Origin: Clostridium sp031626875 | GTDB taxonomy: Bacteria; Bacillota; Clostridia; Clostridiales; Clostridiaceae | Assembly (NCBI RefSeq): GCF_031626875.1 | Contig: NZ_JANDMF010000021.1 | Coordinates: forward strand, 23,596-87,595 | Direction: 5' to 3' | DNA length: 64,000 nucleotides | Shown here: positions 55,091-63,987 of the stretch, piece by piece | How positions within the stretch are numbered: the first letter of the stretch is position 1 | Layout: the number at the start of each line of letters is the position of its first letter | Notes under the pieces: model-generated | Told to the model about the DNA's origin: nothing | Databases searched by the model: none | The model's input: only the letters and a program-made list of their open reading frames with translations | Program-made: the position numbers and the translations under genes

Positions 55091-56548
55091 ATGATGGATA
55101 ATTTGATTAATGAATTAAAAAAGAATGAACTCCTTAAAAAAGGGTTAGAGGTAGAAGATAGGGAGTATATTGATAAGATAAAAAGGATTAATGAAGAATT
55201 AAGAAAAAGCAATATTGATTTAGAAAATAAACTAAGAGAAAAAACAAAGCAATTAGAAGAGATTACAGTAGAATTAAAAGACTTTAATATTATGCTAGAG
55301 GAAGAGATAAATGAAAGAACAAAGAGTGAAGAAGCTTTAAAAGAGAGAGAAAGACAATTTAGATATGCTGTAGAAGATGCTCCAGTTCCAATTATGTTAT
55401 ATTATGATGATGGAAGAATAGTAACAGTAAGCAAGAATTGGGTTAATATTACTGGATATACTAGTGAAGATATAGAAACTAAAGATCATCTAGAAAAAAT
55501 ATCTAAACCTTTTAAAGGAATTTTCGGAGATAACTCTGAAAGAAAAAAGCATAGTGGAGAAGTTTTTATAAAGACAAAAGATGGAAGTATGAAAATTTGG
55601 GATTGTTATTTAGCTAATATAGGTAAAATGAAAAATGAGCATAAGTTGCTAATGATTGTAGCTATTGACATTACTCAAAGAAAGCATATGGAAGAGCTAC
55701 AAAAAAATGTTGAGGAAGAAAGAAAAAGACTATATGAGATTAAAGAGTATGATAGGATTAAAACAGAATTCTTTTCAAATATTTCACATGAGTTAAGAAC
55801 TCCAATAAATGTTGTTTTTTCAGCACTACAGCTACATGAACTTAGGCTGAAAAATTGCAAATGTGAAAATGCATCTACATATATGAATAAATATACACAC
55901 ATAATGAAACAAAATTGTTATCGCCTTCTAAGATTGACTAATAATTTAATTGATATAACTAAAATTGACTCAGGATATTTAGATTTAAATGAAGTGAATG
56001 TAAATATTATTTCTACTGTAGAAGACATAACTAGTTCAGTGGCAGAATATATAGAAAATAAAGGGTTATTATTAATATTTGATACAGATACAGAAGAAAA
56101 GATAATTGGATGTGATCCAGAGAAAATTGAAAGAATTATATTAAATCTTTTATCAAATGCTGTTAAGTTTACTCCAAAGGGAGGCAAAATAATGGTAAGT
56201 ATAGAGACAAGTGATGAAAGTGTTTGTATAAAGGTAAAAGATACAGGAAGAGGTATTCCAGAAGCAAAAGTAAATTCTATTTTTGAACGTTTTATACAAG
56301 TTGATAAATCACTTGCAAGAGATCATGAAGGAAGTGGAATAGGACTTTCACTTGTTAAATGTTTAGTAGAGTTACATGGAGGAAGAATATCAGCTAAAAG
56401 TAAGGAGAATTATGGAACAATCTTTATAATAAAACTTCCATGCAAATTAGTTCAAGGAAAAGCTTTAGAAGAAAATGAACAATGCAATAATAAAAGTGAA
56501 AGATATATAGAAAAAATAAATATAGAATTCTCAGATATATATAATTAG
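55091..56548 (+). CDS. Cytoplasmic PAS-domain histidine kinase (orphan)
   Basis: A 485-residue soluble kinase with no membrane segment. An N-terminal coiled coil (about 15-85), one PAS domain (about 88-200), HisKA with phospho-acceptor His233 (SHELRTP) and the HATPase domain with N box (LLSNAVKFTP), DTGRGIPEAK and EGSGIGLSLVK. Directly downstream of the FIST gene; a FIST protein may give it the signal. No response regulator gene lies within the window, so its target is elsewhere. Kinases of this layout in clostridia sometimes feed Spo0A, which is only a possibility. ATG (two in a row), weak GGAG site. Confidence 0.92.
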   Translation: MMDNLINELKKNELLKKGLEVEDREYIDKIKRINEELRKSNIDLENKLREKTKQLEEITVELKDFNIMLEEEINERTKSEEALKERERQFRYAVEDAPVPIMLYYDDGRIVTVSKNWVNITGYTSEDIETKDHLEKISKPFKGIFGDNSERKKHSGEVFIKTKDGSMKIWDCYLANIGKMKNEHKLLMIVAIDITQRKHMEELQKNVEEERKRLYEIKEYDRIKTEFFSNISHELRTPINVVFSALQLHELRLKNCKCENASTYMNKYTHIMKQNCYRLLRLTNNLIDITKIDSGYLDLNEVNVNIISTVEDITSSVAEYIENKGLLLIFDTDTEEKIIGCDPEKIERIILNLLSNAVKFTPKGGKIMVSIETSDESVCIKVKDTGRGIPEAKVNSIFERFIQVDKSLARDHEGSGIGLSLVKCLVELHGGRISAKSKENYGTIFIIKLPCKLVQGKALEENEQCNNKSERYIEKINIEFSDIYN

Positions 56549-56660
56549 TGTAATTTACATTTATAATTCAGAAAATTAAATTAATTGTACAGTGTGCACT
56601 AAAATATTGTATAGTACAAATATATAATATAATGATTAAGTTTGCTATTATTAACATGAC

Positions 56661-56698
56661 AAAGATGTCTTTATTAAAAAATAAAGGCATCTTTTTTT
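56661..56698 (+). terminator. Terminator after the histidine kinase
   Basis: AAAGATGTCTTTATT (56661-56675) pairs with AATAAAGGCATCTTT (56680-56694), one G-T pair, then T run. It lies 110 bp past the kinase stop. Confidence 0.88.
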
Positions 56699-56768
56699 AT
56701 TATGATAAAATTGTATTTAAAAGAAAAAACATTAGATATAAAAAATAGTTTAATTGGAGGAAGTACTT

Positions 56769-57899
56769 ATGAATTTTAATTATAACTTGCCAGTTAACCT
56801 CTTATTTGGGAGAGGTAGAATAAGTGAGGTAGGGAAAGAAGTATCTAAGTATGGTAAAAAAGTACTTATAGTAACAGGAAGAAATAGCACAAAAAAAACT
56901 GGATTGCTTGATAAAACTATAAACCTATTAGAAGGAGCAGATATAAAATATGAAATCTTTGATAAGGTTGAGCAAAATCCTCTTACTACAACAGTATATG
57001 AAGGTGTTGATGTTATTAAGGAAACAGGATGTGATGTTGTATTAGGTCTTGGAGGTGGAAGTATCATGGATGCTGCAAAAAGCATTGCTTTTTCAGCTAA
57101 AAACAGTGGAGCTATATCTGAATATATATTTGGAATAAAGCAAGGAAATGAAGCACTTCCAATAGTTTTAGTTCCAACAACTTGTGGAACAGGTAGTGAA
57201 GGAAATTGTTTTTCAGTTCTTACAAACCCTGAAACAAAGGACAAAAAATCTTTAAGAACTAATGTAATTACAGCAAAATCATCAATTATAGATCCAGAAC
57301 TTATGACTACAATGCCTAAAAGTATACTTGCATCTGTGGGGTTTGATGCTTTAGCACACAATATGGAATCGTATGTTTCCAAAATAGGACAGCCATTGAC
57401 TGATATGCAATCACTTTATGGTATAAAGTTGCTAGCAGAACATTTACCTAAAATATATGATGATTCAAGGGATTTAGAATCATGGGAAAAGGTAAGTCTT
57501 GCTAGTACACTTGGAGGTATGGTAATAGGAGTTGCTGGAGTAACAGCCCCTCATGGAATGGAACATCCAGCAAGTGGGTTATGTGATATTGTTCATGGAA
57601 AAGGACTTGCAGCACTAACTCCTATAATAGTAGAAAATTCATGGCAATTTTCTAAGGAGAAGTATAGAGATATATCAAAAATACTTGGAGGTAGTGGAGC
57701 AGAAGATTGTGCAGAAGCTATAAGTGAATTCCTTAAAAAGATTGATTTAAAAGTAAATTTAGGAGAGCTTGGAGTTAAAGAAAAAGATGTTGAATGGATG
57801 GCGGAAAATTGTATGAAAGTTTCAAAAGCAAGTATTGTAAACCATCCAAAAGAGTTTGGTCTAGAAGAGATTAAAGAAATATACTATAAAGCATTATAA
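56769..57899 (+). CDS. Iron-containing alcohol dehydrogenase
   Basis: A full-length, 376-residue NAD(P)-dependent dehydrogenase of the iron-ADH family. The N-terminal Rossmann part has GLGGGSIMDAAK for dinucleotide binding and PTTCGTGSE; the C-terminal domain has the metal ligands in GFDALAH and in HGMEHPASGLCDIVHG. ATG 56769 lies 8 bp after GGAGG; the earlier TTG is before the ribosome site. Next to an APC permease, PucR and GabT-like genes, so it may reduce the semialdehyde made by the transaminase (as 4-hydroxybutyrate dehydrogenase does), though its exact substrate cannot be read off. A terminator separates it from the permease gene. Confidence 0.92.
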   Translation: MNFNYNLPVNLLFGRGRISEVGKEVSKYGKKVLIVTGRNSTKKTGLLDKTINLLEGADIKYEIFDKVEQNPLTTTVYEGVDVIKETGCDVVLGLGGGSIMDAAKSIAFSAKNSGAISEYIFGIKQGNEALPIVLVPTTCGTGSEGNCFSVLTNPETKDKKSLRTNVITAKSSIIDPELMTTMPKSILASVGFDALAHNMESYVSKIGQPLTDMQSLYGIKLLAEHLPKIYDDSRDLESWEKVSLASTLGGMVIGVAGVTAPHGMEHPASGLCDIVHGKGLAALTPIIVENSWQFSKEKYRDISKILGGSGAEDCAEAISEFLKKIDLKVNLGELGVKEKDVEWMAENCMKVSKASIVNHPKEFGLEEIKEIYYKAL

Positions 57900-57932
57900 A
57901 AAGTAAAACAAAAAGTTTAATAAATTAAATGC

Positions 57933-57967
57933 AAAGGCGCACTGAACAAGAAACAGTGCGTCTTTTT
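57933..57967 (+). terminator. Terminator after the iron-ADH
   Basis: AAAGGCGCACTG (57933-57944) pairs with CAGTGCGTCTTT (57954-57965), one G-T pair, followed by T. Confidence 0.9.
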
Positions 57968-58005
57968 GAATTTCTTAATTAAAATAGTTTTTAGGAGGAA
58001 TAATA

Positions 58006-59394
58006 ATGGAAAAGTTAAGTTTAAAAAAGGATAATTTAAGTATTATTGAGACAATAGCTTTATCAGTAGCGATTATAGCACCAACTGCAGCAATGTCACT
58101 AAATGTGTCTTTGATGGCAGAGAAATGTTCATTTTCTGCTCCACTTGTATTTTTAATTTCAACTATAGTGGTAGGATTTGTGTCTTATTCAATTATAAAA
58201 TTCAATCAATATATATCAGCAGCAGGTTCACTTTATACTTTTACCCAAAAAGCATTAGGCAAGAAAACAGGATTTACATCGGGATGGGCTCTTTTACTAG
58301 CATATATTACACTTGGAGGGGGAACAGCAGTAGGCTTTGGAAATTTTTTTTCAGCATTTTTAGCTGTATTTGGAGTAAATGTGAATTGGCTTCCACTTTC
58401 AATGTTAGCTTCAATAGCTATGATCATTTTAGGAATAGCTGATGCTAAGATATGCAATAGAATTATTCTAGTTGTAGAAGGAATATCTATATCTCTTATT
58501 TTAATATTAACAATTATAATTATATTTAAAGTTGGAACTACAACAGGATTAAGCTTAATGCCATTTAAAACAAATGGAGTTAGTACATCAGCATTAGCAT
58601 CAGCTTCAGTATTAGCATTCCTTTCTTTTATAGGTTTTGAAAGTGCTTCAAGTTTAGGTGAAGAAACAAAAAATCCTAAAAAGTTTATTCCTATAGCAAT
58701 AATAAGTGCAGTATTTGTATCAGGAGCATTTTACCTAGTATGTAGTTATGCACAAGTTATGGGATTTGGACTTGATCCAAAAGGGCTTGAAGCATTATCA
58801 TCTTCAACTTTACCACTTACTGATTTATCCACAAAATATATAGCAACAAGTTTTGGTACAGTATTACTTTTAGTTGCAGCATGTTCAAATTTTTCATGTG
58901 CACTTGGAGCATATTGTGCAGGCTCAAGAATGTTATTTGCATTAAGTAGAGATGGATTAATGCCTAAGATTATGATGAAACTTCATTCTAAACACAATAC
59001 ACCATATTTTGCATTAATCTTAATAATAATAGTTTCAGATATAGTACAACTTACATTATTTAAATGTGATGGAATAGAGGTATTTGGATATTTAGCAACT
59101 ATAGGGTCATTAGCAATACTTGTTTCATATATTTTTACAAGTGTTGGGGCTATAGTATACTTTACTAAGAACGGAATTTGGAGTAAGGCTCATTTAATAG
59201 TTCCAATATTATCAATTGTAGCATTATTATATGTATTATATTCTAATATTTATCCTATTCCAGAGTTTCCTAATAATATTTTTCCATATATAGTATTGGG
59301 ATGGATATTACTTGGATTTATAATTAGCAATATATTAGGTAAGGATTTTAGAAAAGGAAAAGTTAGTGAAGTAGAAAGCTATGTATTAGAATAA
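58006..59394 (+). CDS. APC-superfamily amino acid permease
   Basis: A 462-residue membrane transporter with about 12 hydrophobic segments, amino acid-polyamine-organocation family. Family motifs: the unwound helix 1 region with APTAAMSL, and the helix 6 region FLSFIGFESASSLGEETKNPKK. It probably imports an amino acid or amine. Neighbouring GabT-like aminotransferase and PucR regulator genes make GABA or a related omega-amino acid a candidate substrate (inference). ATG with TAGGAGG; own terminator downstream. Confidence 0.92.
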   Translation: MEKLSLKKDNLSIIETIALSVAIIAPTAAMSLNVSLMAEKCSFSAPLVFLISTIVVGFVSYSIIKFNQYISAAGSLYTFTQKALGKKTGFTSGWALLLAYITLGGGTAVGFGNFFSAFLAVFGVNVNWLPLSMLASIAMIILGIADAKICNRIILVVEGISISLILILTIIIIFKVGTTTGLSLMPFKTNGVSTSALASASVLAFLSFIGFESASSLGEETKNPKKFIPIAIISAVFVSGAFYLVCSYAQVMGFGLDPKGLEALSSSTLPLTDLSTKYIATSFGTVLLLVAACSNFSCALGAYCAGSRMLFALSRDGLMPKIMMKLHSKHNTPYFALILIIIVSDIVQLTLFKCDGIEVFGYLATIGSLAILVSYIFTSVGAIVYFTKNGIWSKAHLIVPILSIVALLYVLYSNIYPIPEFPNNIFPYIVLGWILLGFIISNILGKDFRKGKVSEVESYVLE

Positions 59395-59408
59395 GGTGAA
59401 GTTTTATG

Positions 59409-59438
59409 AACGTCTCATAATATTGTGAGACGTTTATT
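59409..59438 (+). terminator. Terminator after the permease
   Basis: AACGTCTCA (59409-59417) pairs with TGAGACGTT (59426-59434), followed by TATTT. Confidence 0.85.
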
Positions 59439-59547
59439 TCAATTAAATGAAATTTTTGTATATATATCTTTCTTTATTAATAAGTATATGATAAAAATAT
59501 AATAAGCATAATATTGAGTTAAATTGATAAAAATTAGGGGGGCTATT

Positions 59548-60768
59548 ATGTCAATTTCAGTTAAAGATATACTTAAATTAGACTCATTGAAAAAGATTAA
59601 TCTTGTTGGAGGGGCATTAGGATTAGAAAAGTGTATAGAATGGATATATGTTGCGGAATGTTTTGAAAATCCATTAGAGGGAATCAAATGGTTACAAGGT
59701 GGAGAAATTATAATAATAACTGGTGTTAGAATCAAAGATGATATGGAGATACTAAAAAAGCTTATTAAAGGAATTAGTGAAAAAAATGGATCAGGATTAA
59801 TTATAAATATAGGTCCATACATAAAAAGCATTTCAGAAGAAGTTATTAGAATTGCAGACAGCCTTGAACTTCCTTTATTTACACTTCCATGGGAAGTAAA
59901 GTTAGTTGAAGTATCAAGGGAAATAAGCAATTCTATTGTGTTATCTCGTATTGAAGAAAATTCTCTTACCCATTTTTTTAGTAATATTCTTTTTGGAGAT
60001 GGAGAATTAGCTGGGGATGCTATAGAGAAGGCAACATATTTTGGATACAATTTATCAGGTGAATGTTTTACCTGTGTTATAGATATTGATGGATTTGAAA
60101 GGTATTTGAAGGTAAAGAACTTAGAAGATGAAAAAAGTATATCTAAAATTAAAATTACATTTAGAAAAATAGTACAAGATATATTAGAAAAGCATGCACT
60201 AAAAGTTCCTATTATTGATAAGGATGATTCAGTAGTTTTTATAAATAGATCAGAAGAAAATTGTATTAATAGATTACAAAAAGCATTAAATGAAATACAA
60301 GAAGTATTAAAAAGAAGGATGGATAATCTTTCGGTAAGTGTAGGCATTGGAAACTCATATAAAGAATTAAAAATGATGAAACAATCATTAAATGAAGCGG
60401 AATTAGCCATAAATAGTGCAAAGTGTCAAGGATTAGATGGGATTGTTACAACATATAAAGACATAGGAATTTACAGGCTATTATTTGACATTAAAAATAC
60501 AAATATATTGGAAAATTACTTCACTGACACTTTAGGGGCAATTAGTAATAGTGATGATAAAGATAATGATTTTCTAAAAATTTTAGAAACATATCTAAAT
60601 CAGAATTGTAATATAACACTTACAGCAGAAAAATTATTTCTACATAGAAATACTCTTAAATATAAAATAAAAAAGATAGAAGAGCTTTTAAATTGTGATT
60701 TACATAACTTTGATGATTGTATGAAAGTGAAAATTGCATTATATATAAATAGTATTTTAAATAAATAG
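59548..60768 (+). CDS. PucR-family transcriptional regulator
   Basis: A 406-residue regulator: N-terminal PucR ligand domain (about 5-120, VKDILKLDSLKKINLVGG), a GGDEF-like domain (about 160-275, SVSVGIGNSYKEL) and a C-terminal PucR/CdaR helix-turn-helix (about 340-400, LFLHRNTLKYKIKKIEELL). Members control purine, GABA (GabR of PucR type) and other nitrogen-source catabolism genes. Placed between the permease and the CapA/aminotransferase genes, it most likely controls this locus. ATG 59548 follows AGGGGGG; the upstream TTG overlaps nothing useful. Confidence 0.92.
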   Translation: MSISVKDILKLDSLKKINLVGGALGLEKCIEWIYVAECFENPLEGIKWLQGGEIIIITGVRIKDDMEILKKLIKGISEKNGSGLIINIGPYIKSISEEVIRIADSLELPLFTLPWEVKLVEVSREISNSIVLSRIEENSLTHFFSNILFGDGELAGDAIEKATYFGYNLSGECFTCVIDIDGFERYLKVKNLEDEKSISKIKITFRKIVQDILEKHALKVPIIDKDDSVVFINRSEENCINRLQKALNEIQEVLKRRMDNLSVSVGIGNSYKELKMMKQSLNEAELAINSAKCQGLDGIVTTYKDIGIYRLLFDIKNTNILENYFTDTLGAISNSDDKDNDFLKILETYLNQNCNITLTAEKLFLHRNTLKYKIKKIEELLNCDLHNFDDCMKVKIALYINSILNK

Positions 60769-60783
60769 TATCTATGATATTGA

Positions 60784-60816
60784 CCTATCACAAAAAGTGG
60801 TGGGCTTTATTTTGGC
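60784..60816 (+). terminator. Weak terminator after the PucR gene
   Basis: CCTATCAC (60784-60791) pairs with GTGGTGGG (60797-60804), including G-T pairs, then a T-rich tail. Confidence 0.55.
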
Positions 60817-60829
60817 TAAAAAAGATTTA

Positions 60830-60859
60830 TTGACTAAATTTGCTATATAATATTACAAT
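60830..60859 (+). promoter_or_regulatory. Promoter of the CapA gene
   Basis: TTGACT (60830-60835), 18-bp spacer, TACAAT (60854-60859). A TATAAT lies inside the spacer (60846-60851) but only 10 bp from the -35. Confidence 0.6.
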
Positions 60860-60886
60860 ATATGTAAGTGAAGAAAGGAGTTGTCT

Positions 60887-62182
60887 TTGGGGATGGGAAG
60901 ATTTAAAAAGTCAAGAATATTTAATAAGGTTACTTTAATAACAGTATTAGTTGTTGCTGGTTGTATTCTTATATTTACAGAAATTATAAAAAAAGATTCT
61001 GTGGAGATTAAAACTGTTGAGAATGAAGAAAAAGCAGAGGCAGTTAATACTACATTAGAGAATAAGCCTGATATTAATAGTACTATAAAAATAACATCTG
61101 TAGGAAATATACTTTTTCATGGGAAACAGCTAGTAGGAGCTAAAACAAAAGATGGATATGATTTTAAGCCAAGCTTTAATTATATGAAGGATGTAGTTTC
61201 AGGGGCAGATATAGCTATAGGAACTTTAGAAACAACATTTGGTGGAGGAGAATATTCAGGATACCCAACTTTTAATAGTCCAGATGAGGTATTGCCTAGC
61301 CTTAAGGATATGGGAATCAATGTGATAAATTATGCAAATAATCATATTTTAGATGAGGGGTCTGATGGCTTTTTACGTACTTTAAGTGTCACAAAAAACA
61401 ATAATATAGATATGGTAGGAGTAAAAAATAACACTAATGACAAAGGATATTTAGTAAAAGAAGTAGATGGACAGAAAATAGGAATAATATCATATACTTA
61501 TGAAACGGAGAAAGAAAATGGACAAAGAACTATAAATAGTATTCCTATACCTAATAAGGTTAATGGCCTTATAAATACTTTTAATTATGATGAATTAGAT
61601 ACATTTTATAGTAACATTGCTTCAAATATAGATGATATGAAAAAATCAGGAGTAAACTTTATAATTACAAATCTTCATTGGGGAGATGAATATTCTACTA
61701 AAGAAAATAATACCCAAAAAAATATGGCACAAAAGTTAAGTGAGATGGGAGTTGATATTATTTTAGGAAGTCATCCCCATGTAATAGAACCATATGGTGT
61801 TATCACAAATAGCAAAGGGAAAAAGACTTTTGTAGTGTATTCACAAGGAAATTTTATCTCAAATCAATGTGCAGATGAAGGTGTTACACATGATGAAAAT
61901 ATTGATTCTGATACAGAAGATGGAACAGTTATAAAATTTACATTAGATGTAAAAGATGGAGAGGTAAAGTTAAAAGAATATAATGTAATACCAACATGGG
62001 TATATAGGGAACCTAAAGGTGATGGAGTGCTAGTTCATAAAGTAATACCTGTTAATGATGCTTTAAGGGATAAGGAAAAATTTAATATACCAGATTCAGT
62101 ATATACAAGGGTTCAAAGAGCCTTAAATAATACAGAAAAAATTTTAGAGCCAAACGAAATAGGAGTTCATAAGGTTTCATAG
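60887..62182 (+). CDS. CapA/PgsA-family metallophosphatase-like protein
   Basis: A ~431-residue membrane-anchored protein with one N-terminal segment (about 14-32) and an extracellular CapA domain (about 65-345). CapA proteins are metallophosphoesterase-like and take part in poly-gamma-glutamate capsule synthesis or other surface functions. Motifs: NLETTF-like AIGTLETTFGGG, NYANNHILDEG, NLHWGDEYS, GSHPHVIEPYG and VYSQGNF. No capBC genes lie nearby, so capsule synthesis is not shown. The start is uncertain: TTG 60887 is 6 bp after AAAGGAG, while ATG 60893 is 12 bp after it; the difference is two codons. Confidence 0.85.
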   Translation: MGMGRFKKSRIFNKVTLITVLVVAGCILIFTEIIKKDSVEIKTVENEEKAEAVNTTLENKPDINSTIKITSVGNILFHGKQLVGAKTKDGYDFKPSFNYMKDVVSGADIAIGTLETTFGGGEYSGYPTFNSPDEVLPSLKDMGINVINYANNHILDEGSDGFLRTLSVTKNNNIDMVGVKNNTNDKGYLVKEVDGQKIGIISYTYETEKENGQRTINSIPIPNKVNGLINTFNYDELDTFYSNIASNIDDMKKSGVNFIITNLHWGDEYSTKENNTQKNMAQKLSEMGVDIILGSHPHVIEPYGVITNSKGKKTFVVYSQGNFISNQCADEGVTHDENIDSDTEDGTVIKFTLDVKDGEVKLKEYNVIPTWVYREPKGDGVLVHKVIPVNDALRDKEKFNIPDSVYTRVQRALNNTEKILEPNEIGVHKVS

Positions 62183-62295
62183 ATAAAACATTCATATGTA
62201 CTTTAGCCAAAAAGAACAAAAATATTATAATGCTTGAACATAGAAAAGAAAAATTAAAAGTATTATTATATAAGAAAAATAAAAAATTCTAGACG

Positions 62296-62337
62296 ATGGG
62301 GTCTTTCATGTAAATAATCATGAAGACCCTATTTTTA
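62296..62337 (+). terminator. Terminator after the CapA gene
   Basis: ATGGGGTCTTTCATG (62296-62310) pairs with CATGAAGACCCTAT (62319-62332) with one bulge and one G-T pair, then T5. Confidence 0.88.
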
Positions 62338-62370
62338 TGAAGAAAATTAAATGAGTAGGAGGCTTATATA

Positions 62371-63711
62371 ATGATAGAAGAAATAAATGTAAAGTTAGTA
62401 ACTTCAATACCAGGACCAAAATCAAAGGCCATTTTAGAGGAAAGAAAGAAATATGTGGCAAATGGAGTATCTGTATCAACTGATATTGCTATTTCAGAAG
62501 CAAAGGGAGCTTTAATTAAAGATGTTGATGGAAATGTTTTTTTGGATTTTGCAGCAGCAATTGGTGTTCAAAATGTAGGACATTGCGATGAAGAAATAGT
62601 AAGTGTAATAAAAGAACAAACAGAGAAGTATATCCATCCAGGATACAATGTGGTAACATATGAGTCTTATGGAGCTTTAGCAAAAAAGTTAACAGAAATA
62701 ACAGTTGGAAATTTTGAAAAAAAGGTCATGTTTGCAAATAGTGGTGCAGAAGCTTTAGAAAACGCTATAAAGATAGCTAGAACTTATACTAAAAAAACAG
62801 GTATTCTTTCAGCAACAGGTTCTTTTCATGGTCGTACAAATATGACTATGTCAATTACAAGTAAATATAAACCTTATAAAAATGGATTTGGGCCATTTGC
62901 ACCAGATACTTATAAGTTTGATTATCCATATGCTTATAGAGCACCACTTGGAGTTTCTCCAGAAGAATATGCAGAGGAGTGTATTAGAAAGCTTAGAACT
63001 ATGTTAAAAACAACAATTTCTCCAGATATGATAGCATGTTTAATTGTTGAGCCTTTACAAGGAGAAGGTGGTTTTGTAGTTCCAACAGCAAAGTATATGC
63101 AAGAATTACAAAAAATCTGTAATGAAAATAATATAGTATTTATAGTAGATGAAGTACAAGCTGGATTTGCTAGAACTGGTAAAATGTTTGCTCATGAATA
63201 TTATGGAATAGAACCAGATGTTGTTACATTATCAAAATCAATAGCAGCAGGAATTCCTTTAAGTGCTGTAGTTGCAAAGAAAGAAATAATGGATTCCGCA
63301 TGTGTTGGTGGAATTGGTGGAACATATTGTGGAAGTCCACTTGGTTGTGTAGCAGCACTTAAAGTAATTGAAAAGATAGAAAAAGAGAATTTATGTGAAA
63401 AGTCACTTAAACTTGGGAAATATATTACTGGAAGACTTAATGAGATGAAAGAAAAATTTAATGTAATAGGGGAAGTTAGAGGTCTTGGTTCTATGATTGG
63501 TATAGAATTTGTAAAAGATAGAGAATCAAAAGAACCTGATACAGATATTGTAAAAGAGGTAATTAAAAGATGTTATGAAAAAGGTGTTATATTATTAAAT
63601 GCAGGATTATTTGGAAATGTAATAAGATTTTTACCACCATTAGTTATGACAGAAGAACAAGTTGAATATGGAATGGATGTGCTAGAAGGAGCAATTAAAG
63701 AATGTATGTAG
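62371..63711 (+). CDS. gabT: Class III aminotransferase, GabT-like (4-aminobutyrate)
   Basis: PLP-dependent omega-aminotransferase of 446 residues. The PLP lysine is Lys289 (LSKSIAAG); the motifs NSGAEALENAIKIAR and GSFHGRTN near the cofactor, EPLQGEGG and DEVQAGFARTGK are visible. The closest group by pattern is 4-aminobutyrate aminotransferase, which moves the amino group of GABA to 2-oxoglutarate, giving succinate semialdehyde. Context (APC permease, PucR regulator, iron-ADH) agrees. Other omega-amino acids (5-aminovalerate, beta-alanine) cannot be excluded. ATG with TAGGAGG. Confidence 0.88.
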   Translation: MIEEINVKLVTSIPGPKSKAILEERKKYVANGVSVSTDIAISEAKGALIKDVDGNVFLDFAAAIGVQNVGHCDEEIVSVIKEQTEKYIHPGYNVVTYESYGALAKKLTEITVGNFEKKVMFANSGAEALENAIKIARTYTKKTGILSATGSFHGRTNMTMSITSKYKPYKNGFGPFAPDTYKFDYPYAYRAPLGVSPEEYAEECIRKLRTMLKTTISPDMIACLIVEPLQGEGGFVVPTAKYMQELQKICNENNIVFIVDEVQAGFARTGKMFAHEYYGIEPDVVTLSKSIAAGIPLSAVVAKKEIMDSACVGGIGGTYCGSPLGCVAALKVIEKIEKENLCEKSLKLGKYITGRLNEMKEKFNVIGEVRGLGSMIGIEFVKDRESKEPDTDIVKEVIKRCYEKGVILLNAGLFGNVIRFLPPLVMTEEQVEYGMDVLEGAIKECM

Positions 63712-63782
63712 ACATTAAAAAAGGACAAGAGTCCTATAAAAAAAGGGACTAAAGATATCTATTTTAATAAATAAAGAAAAGC

Positions 63783-63960
63783 TATAATAAAGTCATGGTG
63801 ATAAACCTCTTGCTTCAAGTAAGTTAACCCATAGCTTACAATTAGATTCCCACCTAAGAGAAGCAAGTAATATTTTTTATCGTTTGCAGTATATATAGAG
63901 GAAGTCATCTCAAAAGAGATGACTTCAGAGTGTCGACAAAGTCGACACTCTTTCGTTTTT
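63783..63960 (+). ncRNA. Candidate structured leader or small RNA with terminator
   Basis: Between the aminotransferase and the next gene. A TATAAT (63783-63788) is followed by a three-way junction: P1 CTTGCTTC/GAAGCAAG (63809-63816 / 63860-63867), P2 GTAAG/CTTAC (63819-63823 / 63835-63839) and P3 TTAG/CTAA (63842-63845 / 63854-63857). Two perfect 11-bp hairpins follow (63901-63926, loop AAAA; 63927-63951, loop AAA), the last with a T-rich tail. I recognise no known riboswitch class. The base pairing is seen; the RNA being made is inference. Confidence 0.45.
63927..63960 (+). terminator. Terminator just before the 3' partial gene
   Basis: AGAGTGTCGAC (63927-63937), loop AAA, GTCGACACTCT (63941-63951), tail TTCGTTTTT. 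It stands 28 bp before the next start codon, the position expected of an attenuator. Confidence 0.88.
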
Positions 63961-63987
63961 ATAATAAAATATTCTTGGGTGATAAAA

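Noticed and set aside
56563..56577. CodY-like box (12 of 15 matches) upstream of the iron-ADH
   Set aside because: Three mismatches in such AT-rich DNA occur often by chance, and it lies before the upstream terminator.
56585..56698. Possible small RNA after the histidine kinase (TATAAT repeats at 56623-56633 and a terminator)
   Set aside because: Spacing to the TTGTAT box is only 15 bp, and the terminator is adequately explained by the kinase gene.
56780..57382. 200-codon minus-strand frame opposite the iron-ADH
   Set aside because: Same shadow pattern, no ribosome site, and the plus-strand gene is certain.
59439..60410. 323-codon open frame on the minus strand, opposite the PucR gene
   Set aside because: It has no ribosome site, its product is Ser/Phe/Ile-rich with no recognisable domain, and it lies wholly opposite a clear gene; it is an antisense shadow of AT-rich coding DNA.
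63719..63750. Terminator for the aminotransferase (GGAC/GTCC and AGTCC/GGACT pairs)
   Set aside because: The stems are 4-5 bp, mutually exclusive, and followed by A rather than T runs.
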